A DNA stretch of 64,000 nt from Choricystis sp. odSpoLacu1 (lineage: Eukaryota > Chlorophyta > Trebouxiophyceae), in assembly GCA_958009055.1 (NCBI GenBank), contig OY253651.1, positions 1 to 64,000 on the forward strand, in the 5' to 3' direction. The position numbers and the translations under genes were made by a program. Below the pieces are notes generated by a model. It did not search any database and was not told where the DNA came from. It saw only the letters and a program-made list of their open reading frames with translations. Positions 58,723-64,000 of the stretch are shown here, in pieces. The stretch's first letter is position 1; every line of letters begins with the position of its first letter.

Positions 58723-59467
58723 TCACTCATCCAGCCAGCGCCGGATCTCGATCAACAGCAGGCAGATGGTCAGCATGAAGATGTCGCCCGAGGACGCGAG
58801 GACGGTGCCCAGCTTGGCCATGGCGGTGTGGACGGCTGGGTGAAAAAGTGAGGGTGTTTTCGGCGTCGTGTGAGGGCCGTCGAGTTTTCTGCGCGAGGGC
58901 TTTGGTCGGTCGCGGCGCGCGGGGGGGGCGTTGTCACTCCCGCGCCCCCGTGCGCGAGTCTGTGATTCCGTGGCAACGCCCTGGCCATAGGTGGTCACGA
59001 AGGACGCGGCGTCGGGGGGACGGAGGCGAGGGCTCGACGCGAAACGCCCCGATGAAAAAACACATGCCCCCGCCTTCCGTCCCACTCACCAGGCGACTGC
59101 ACTTCCTCGATGATGGATGCCAGGATGCGCATCTCCGGCATGATCTGTGTGTGGATGGTGTGGTGTGGGAGGCGGGCGTGAGGGCGCGGCACGAAGGCGT
59201 TTCGGCGCTGACGCGGCGGCGCCATGCACACAACAACGCACCCCCGCCGCCGCGTCCCCCTCTCTCCCCACATCTCCTCACCTTGTACGCCGCGCAAAAG
59301 CTAGCGGCATTGATCATCATGCCAACGCCAGTCCCCAGAATGATGGCGGCGGGCGGCGGGCTGTTGCCCTGCCCAAAGTCTGACTCGGCGCGCGGCGCGG
59401 CGGCGGGGGTGCGCCGGCGGCGGGCGGCAGGGGCGGACGGGCGCAGAGTAGAAGTAGTGGCGCGCAT
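58723..59467 (-). CDS. Small two-helix membrane protein, probable plastid, unknown
   Basis: Three exons (59467-59282, 59144-59090, 58835-58723) give 117 aa. The N-terminus (MRATTSTLRPSAPAARRRR) is a typical plastid transit peptide. Two hydrophobic segments follow: PAAIILGTGVGMMINAASFC and GDIFMLTICLLLIEI. Between them is a short amphipathic stretch (MPEMRILASIIEEVQSP). It ends RRWLDE. Ordinary composition and clean splice joins support a real gene, but I do not recognise it. It shares a 156-bp divergent promoter with HMG-CoA synthase. Confidence 0.65.
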
Positions 59468-59623
59468 GGGTTTGGGGCGTGGCGTGTGGTGTGTGCGGTG
59501 TTGCTTGTCGAGAACAAGCAAAAAAGCAAAAGACGAGAAGTGTTTTCAACGACGCGTGCGCGTCGGCGTCGAGCAATCAAGTGTGTGTCGCCGTTTTCAA
59601 TTCGCTTTCCGTTTGCGCGCCTT
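59468..59623. promoter_or_regulatory. Bidirectional promoter region, small membrane protein / HMG-CoA synthase
   Basis: 156 bp between divergent start codons, among the shortest shared promoters in the window. No TATA element is seen. Confidence 0.4.
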
Positions 59624-61460
59624 ATGGCGTTGGTGGAGCGCACCGTCGCCCACGCCGCGGCCCGCGGCACGGGCGCCGCCACCTCTCCGTCTCGCCCGAC
59701 ACTCGTGCCGGCCACTGCACCACCACGGGCGGACGCCGCCGTTGACGACGACGCGCCGCCGCCGAGGCCGCGCGCAGTGGGCGTCCTCAGGCTGGAGGTG
59801 TACGTGCCCCGGCGCTATGTGAGCGTGTGGCGTGAGGGTAGGGAGCGGGGGGAAAGCGGTTGTTGTTGGGGGAAAAATCAATGTGCTTCGTCTCACCTCT
59901 CACACCCCCCACCCACCACCACACCAACAGGTCGACCAAGCCGACCTGGAAGCCTACGACAGCGCTCCCGCCGGCAAATACACCACGGGACTGGGCCAGC
60001 GCGCCCTCGCCTTTTGCGGCGACGGCGAGGATGCAGTCTCGTTTGGGTTGACCGCGCTAGACGGCCTCCTGACGAAAGCCCGCGTCCCACCATCCGCCAT
60101 TGGCGCTCTCTACGTGGGCACCGAGTCCTCCCCCGACCGCGCCAAGAGCGTGAAATCCAGCCTGATGCGGCTGCTGGCCGAGAAGGAGGCGGGAGTGAGT
60201 TGGGGCGATGGCACGTCCGCGTCCCCGCCAGCCGCCCGCGTGGAGGGCGCCGACATGGTGTCCGCCTGCTATGCAGGCACGGCCGCCCTGATGGCGGCCG
60301 TGAACTGGGTGCAGAGCGAGTCTTGGGATGGGCGCTATGTGAGTGTTTTTTTTTTTGGGGCAGGGCAAAAGAGGGAGAGACCCGCTCTCACCCTACCCAC
60401 CCACCCCTCCTTCCACCAGGCCGTCGTCGTCGCCACCGACATCGCTGTCTACGCCGCCGGTCCCGCCCGCCCCGCTGGCGGCTGTGGCGCGGTGGCGTTA
60501 TTGGTCGGGCCGGATGCCCCTCTTCCCCTCGAACGAGGCATGACCTCCACCTGGTCCGCCGACGTGTGGGACTTTTACAAACCGGCCGGCCTGTGGCCCG
60601 TGGTGGCGGGGCGGGTGTCAGTGGAAACGTATTTGAGAGGGCTGGACGCGACGTACGCGGGGGTGATGGCGGCGCTCGACGCCAAAAAACAGAAAAAAAA
60701 CAACAAAACGGCTTCGTCCACCCCTCCACCTCCCTCCTCCTTGGCCACCGATGTCGACTATGTCGTCATGCATGCACCATACGGCAAGCTTCTGAGGAAA
60801 GGCTTTGCCCGGCTGGCGCCGTCCGATTCGGTCCGCGCGGCCGCGGCCGCGGCGGGCGCGCCGCCTCCACCCCCCGGCCCTGGCCCTGATTACGAGGAAC
60901 GCGCCGCCGTCGCCGCCAGCGCGCCCTCCTTTGACGCCATCGTGGGCCCATCGTCCTGGCTGGCCGCGGCTGCAGGCAACATGTACGCTGCCTCCCTGTT
61001 TGGCGGCCTGGCTGCGCTAGTGGAAACGGTTGGTCCCGCCCTGGCAGGCAAACGCATTCTCCTCTACTCCTATGGATCGGGCGCCTCTGCCCACCTCTAC
61101 TCCATTGTACCCCGGGCTGGGAGCGGCGACTTCACACTGGCCGCTGCCGCGTCATCGCTCGGCCTGCGCTCCACCCTCGCGGCCCGCGTCCGCGCCCCCC
61201 CCTCCGCCCTGGCGGCCGCCCTGGCGGCTGCTGAAGCTCGCCATTGTGCTGCCGACTACGTGCCCGACGACCGGCGCAGCGCAGTGGCGAGGGGGGCGTG
61301 GCGGTTGGTGCGGGTGGATGCTGCCCACCGGCGCGCGTACGCGCGGCGGCCGGCGGACGACGACAGTGAGAGTGAGGAGGAGACTGGTGATGGTGGCACA
61401 GAAGGTAGAGCGCCCGTGCACGACGGGGTCAACGTGGAGGACGTGGTGGCGGCGGGGTGA
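59624..61460 (+). CDS. HMGS: Hydroxymethylglutaryl-CoA synthase (mevalonate pathway)
   Basis: Condenses acetyl-CoA with acetoacetyl-CoA to HMG-CoA. Three exons (59624-59818, 59931-60338, 60420-61460) give 547 aa. Landmarks: VGVLRLEVYVPRRYVDQADLE at the start of the domain, KYTTGLGQRALAFCGDGEDA, LYVGTESSPDRAKSVKS, and the catalytic Cys in VSACYAGTAAL. Further on are VVVATDIAVYAAGPARPAGG, HAPYGKLLRKGFARL with the catalytic His, and a LYSYGSGASAHLYS-type glycine-rich segment. A low-complexity KKQKKNNK/Pro insertion sits near residue 345. A disordered acidic tail ends the protein. No organelle presequence is obvious, so cytosolic. No lesions. Confidence 0.96.
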
Positions 61461-61678
61461 CGGAGAGAGGGGGGGGCTAGACGCGGCATGCGGCCACGAC
61501 GCATAATCATAACTCTTTGTTTTTCTTTTCACATTGTGGCACCGTTTTCATCACTCTTGCTGTGTACTTGCCGCCTTGCCCAGGTCCTGACACTCGCCAG
61601 CGCTTCTGTGCGTGTGCACGCCGCCTGGACGCGCGCCAACCGCCGCCCCTCTCTGCTGTGCGTCGAAACCGTTTCCCA

Positions 61679-63403
61679 ATGCACGTCCGCGCTCCACCCA
61701 CCCCCCGCGCCCGCCCCGCTCGCCGCGTCACAGTGGCCGCTTCCTCTTCTTCATCATCATCACCCACCCCTCGCGCCGTCGTCATCGGCGGCGGGTGGGC
61801 TGGCTTTGGGGCGGCCCACCACCTGTCGAGCCAGGGGTGGGGCGTCACCCTGCTGGACGCGGCGCCCGACCCGGGGGGCAGTGCGGCCGGGTGGCGCACC
61901 AAGGGTGAGAGAGCTGTGGGTTTGGAAGGAGTGGGAGGGCGACGTGTGTGTGTGTTTTGGCGGCTTTTCTTACCGTTTGTTCACCCCCGTACACCAGCCG
62001 GCCGCCCCATGGAGGCAGGCATCAAAGGCTTCTGGTGGTCGTATCCTGCCATCTGCCAGCTCTTGGCCGACGTGGGAATCCCAGAAGACGACATTTTTAC
62101 GCCGTGGTCGACCAGTGGCTTTTGGGCGCCGCGCGCCAACGGCACGCGCGCCGAACTGATCAACCAGGCGCCCGTCTTCTCCAGGCTGCCCCGCCTGCCC
62201 ACGCCGCTGGGTCAGATGGTGGGCACAGCAGACGCGTTCACCACGTTGTCCCTGGCGGACAGGCTGTCCGTCGTCGGCATCATGGCTGCCCTCGTCGACG
62301 TCGACTCGTCCCCGGCCCGCCGCGCGGCGCTCGACAAAATGTCGGCGCGCGATTTGTTTGTGCGGCTCGGCGTGACCGAGGCCGTGTACCGCGACTTTTT
62401 GTGCCCCACGCTTCAGGTGGCCGTCTTTGCGCCGCCCGAGGATCTGTCGGCGGCAGAGACGCTCAAGTTGCTGAACTTCTACGCTTTGCAACACCAAGAA
62501 TCGTTCGACGTGCGCTGGTGCCGCGGCTCGGTCGCGGAAAATATTTTCGCGCCCCTCGTGTCCGGGTTGACCGACCGCGGCGCAGACTGCCGCTTTGGCA
62601 CCGCGGCTGCTCGCGTCGACGTTGAAAATGGGCGCGCCACCCGTGTGCACACCGCGGACGGCGCCACCCTGGACGCGGACGCTGTGATCTTTGCAGTCGG
62701 CATCAAGGGCATGAAGACTTTGGTCGCAGCGTCCCCCGGCCTGGCTGCGCTGCCTGAATTCCGAGCCATCAACACGCTGCGCACGATCGACTGCATCAGT
62801 GCGAGGCTGTTCTTCGATGCCCCCACCCCGACTCGTTTTCCCTGCAACGTCCTCGCCGGCTTTGACGGCCCCAACGTTGGCGGCACCTTTTTCAACCTCA
62901 ACGCCCTGCAAGACGATTTCAAGGTGCCGGGGGCGGAGGGCGTGATTCACGCCGACTGGTATGGCGCGGCCGAGCTGATGCCCCTGTCGGACGACGCCCT
63001 GGTCGACCGCGCCCTGGCCAACTTGAGGGCCTGCGAGCCCGGCTTCAAATACCGCACCCTCGTCGACTCGTGCGTCGCGCGCGCGCGCGGCGCGGTCACC
63101 CACTTCTCGCCGGGGTCGCTCTCCGCGCGCCCGCGCCAGGCCACGTCCCTCCCAAACACCTTCATCGCGGGCGACTACGTGAAAGACGTGGACACCGTGG
63201 CCGACGGCCTGAGCCAGGAAAGGGCGCTGGTCACGGGGCTGGTTGCGGCAGGGTTGGCGTGCGAGTCGGCGGGTGTTGGGGGCGCCCCGACCATCGCGAC
63301 GCCCGAGCCGGATGAGCCCCACATCGCGGCCGCCAAGAAGGCGGCCAAAGCGGTGCGCGGCGTGACGGAGGCGTGGGGGGTGCGCGGGCCGTGGCTGCAG
63401 TAG
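61679..63403 (+). CDS. Plastid FAD-dependent amine oxidase/carotenoid desaturase-like protein
   Basis: Two exons (61679-61904, 61998-63403) give 543 aa. The ATG at 61679 begins a transit peptide (MHVRAPPTPRARPARRVTVA, then a Ser run). The Rossmann dinucleotide motif AVVIGGGWAGFGAAHHLSSQGW and a GGSAAGW segment bind FAD. EAGIKGFWWSYPAICQLL and FTPWSTSGFW resemble phytoene/zeta-carotene desaturase relatives of plants and cyanobacteria. The C-terminal FAD motif TFIAGDYVKDVDTVADGLSQE is well kept. The substrate is unclear: it could be a true carotenoid desaturase or one of the PDS-like plastid oxidoreductases of unknown role. No lesions. Confidence 0.8.
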   Translation: MHVRAPPTPRARPARRVTVAASSSSSSSPTPRAVVIGGGWAGFGAAHHLSSQGWGVTLLDAAPDPGGSAAGWRTKGERAVGLEGVGGRRVCVFWRLFLPFVHPRTPAGRPMEAGIKGFWWSYPAICQLLADVGIPEDDIFTPWSTSGFWAPRANGTRAELINQAPVFSRLPRLPTPLGQMVGTADAFTTLSLADRLSVVGIMAALVDVDSSPARRAALDKMSARDLFVRLGVTEAVYRDFLCPTLQVAVFAPPEDLSAAETLKLLNFYALQHQESFDVRWCRGSVAENIFAPLVSGLTDRGADCRFGTAAARVDVENGRATRVHTADGATLDADAVIFAVGIKGMKTLVAASPGLAALPEFRAINTLRTIDCISARLFFDAPTPTRFPCNVLAGFDGPNVGGTFFNLNALQDDFKVPGAEGVIHADWYGAAELMPLSDDALVDRALANLRACEPGFKYRTLVDSCVARARGAVTHFSPGSLSARPRQATSLPNTFIAGDYVKDVDTVADGLSQERALVTGLVAAGLACESAGVGGAPTIATPEPDEPHIAAAKKAAKAVRGVTEAWGVRGPWLQ

Positions 63404-63714
63404 TGGGGGTGGGTTAGTGTGTGTGTGGGCAGACGGGCGGGAGAGGGTGATGGTGATGAAAAAAAAAACACGACGAAAACACACTCGCGCTGCTTTCCCC
63501 TCCCATCGCCCACTCGAGAGAGAGCGCACGCTAGCCGCTGCCCCTCCTTCCCTCCTCCCCCCCCTCACACCAACGCAGTTGAGTCTGCGCCGCGTGTGTG
63601 GAGGACTCTGGGCCCGGGAAACGAACCAGCTCCCACTTTCCCCCCCCCCCCCCGCTAGCCAAAAGGGGTCGGAAAAAAACAACAACACCCCCCTGCGACG
63701 CGGTCCACCCAACC
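63404..63714. other. Spacer before the last gene
   Basis: 311 bp, plus-strand tandem. CT-rich with a C-run near 63641-63654. It holds the 3' UTR of the desaturase-like gene and the promoter of the next one. No other feature is visible. Confidence 0.45.
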
Positions 63715-64000
63715 ATGCCCACCGAACTGGGCCTGCTCACGGTGCACGTGGTTGACACAGGGCTGTCGCTGCCGACGCGGGCCAACGACATCTACGTTGT
63801 GGTGAGAAAGCGGGGGGGGGTGGGCGCGCATGCGGGAAAAAACTAGGCGGCACGATGCCCGGAGGCTAGTTTGCGCCACACTCCCTCGTCCTGCTGCCCA
63901 GTGCGCCATATTCACATTGCGATGGCGATGTGTGGTGTGTGTGCATTGGTGCAGGGGGAGGGAGGAGGGGGGCACGCGCGGGAGGGACTGCCAATGCGGG
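63715..64000 (+). CDS. 5' end of a C2-domain-like protein gene, cut by the window
   Basis: The ATG at 63715 (ACC-ATGC) opens a 29-codon first exon ending at a GTGAGA donor at 63802; the rest of the window is intron. The peptide starts MPTELGLLTVHVVDTGLSLP and ends TRANDIYVVV. It fits the first beta strands of a C2 domain (xLxVxVxxaxxLxxxxxxDxYVxV), including an Asp at the usual calcium-binding position. The rest lies beyond the window, so the protein type cannot be given. Confidence 0.55.

Overview
This window is the left end of a eukaryotic nuclear chromosome. It opens with about 380 bp of (CCCTAA)n telomere, then runs into dense, GC-rich, intron-containing genes on both strands. I place about 29 genes in 64 kb. 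About 63 introns can be placed by eye; all are GT-AG, and most are 80-300 nt.

The organism looks like a small photosynthetic eukaryote, probably a primary-plastid alga. Plastid proteins are nuclear-encoded with simple transit peptides and no bipartite signal: plastid uL24, plant-type HDS/IspG, a CRT-like plastid transporter, cysteine synthase and a carotenoid-desaturase-like flavoprotein. A nuclear plastid uL24 of plant type points to the green lineage. HMG-CoA synthase shows the mevalonate pathway is also present, which argues against core chlorophytes. The TTAGGG telomere is not the usual plant TTTAGGG. An early-diverging, GC-rich green picoalga (prasinodermophyte-like) would fit; that is inference only.

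Layout. 1-383 telomere. 0.6-2 kb: an LRR protein and a DnaJ-type zinc-finger protein, divergent. 2.5-9.4 kb (minus strand): HDS/IspG, an aftiphilin-like adaptor-binding protein, a lipoyl-domain/KGD4-like fusion and plastid uL24. 9.5-11.8 kb (plus): a UAP56-binding-motif protein and ribosomal uS7. 12.3-16 kb: a GT92-like Golgi glycosyltransferase (minus) and OMA1 protease (plus). 16-31.5 kb (minus): one axonemal dynein heavy chain gene with all AAA modules but two in-frame stops and five frameshifts. 31.6-35.8 kb (plus): ARMC6, RABL3-like GTPase and an L1-domain nucleolar protein. 35.9-40.3 kb (minus): cysteine synthase, CRT-like transporter, a single-pass membrane protein and a small unknown gene. 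40.7-43.4 kb (plus): a disrupted sulfatase. 43.9-51.7 kb: an unknown membrane protein, proteasome alpha-1, citrate synthase and TSR1. 52-56 kb (plus): a large secreted Cys-repeat protein. 56.5-64 kb: MnmE, a small membrane protein, HMG-CoA synthase, a desaturase-like flavoprotein and the start of a C2-like gene.

The most interesting signals are: (i) lesions concentrated in the flagellar dynein and the sulfatase, while about 25 kb of other coding sequence is clean, which suggests recent loss of function; (ii) an OGDH-complex E2-type lipoyl domain fused to a KGD4/MRPS36-like E3-recruiting tail; (iii) introns whose GU/purine-rich 5' ends are complementary to their CA/pyrimidine-rich 3' ends.
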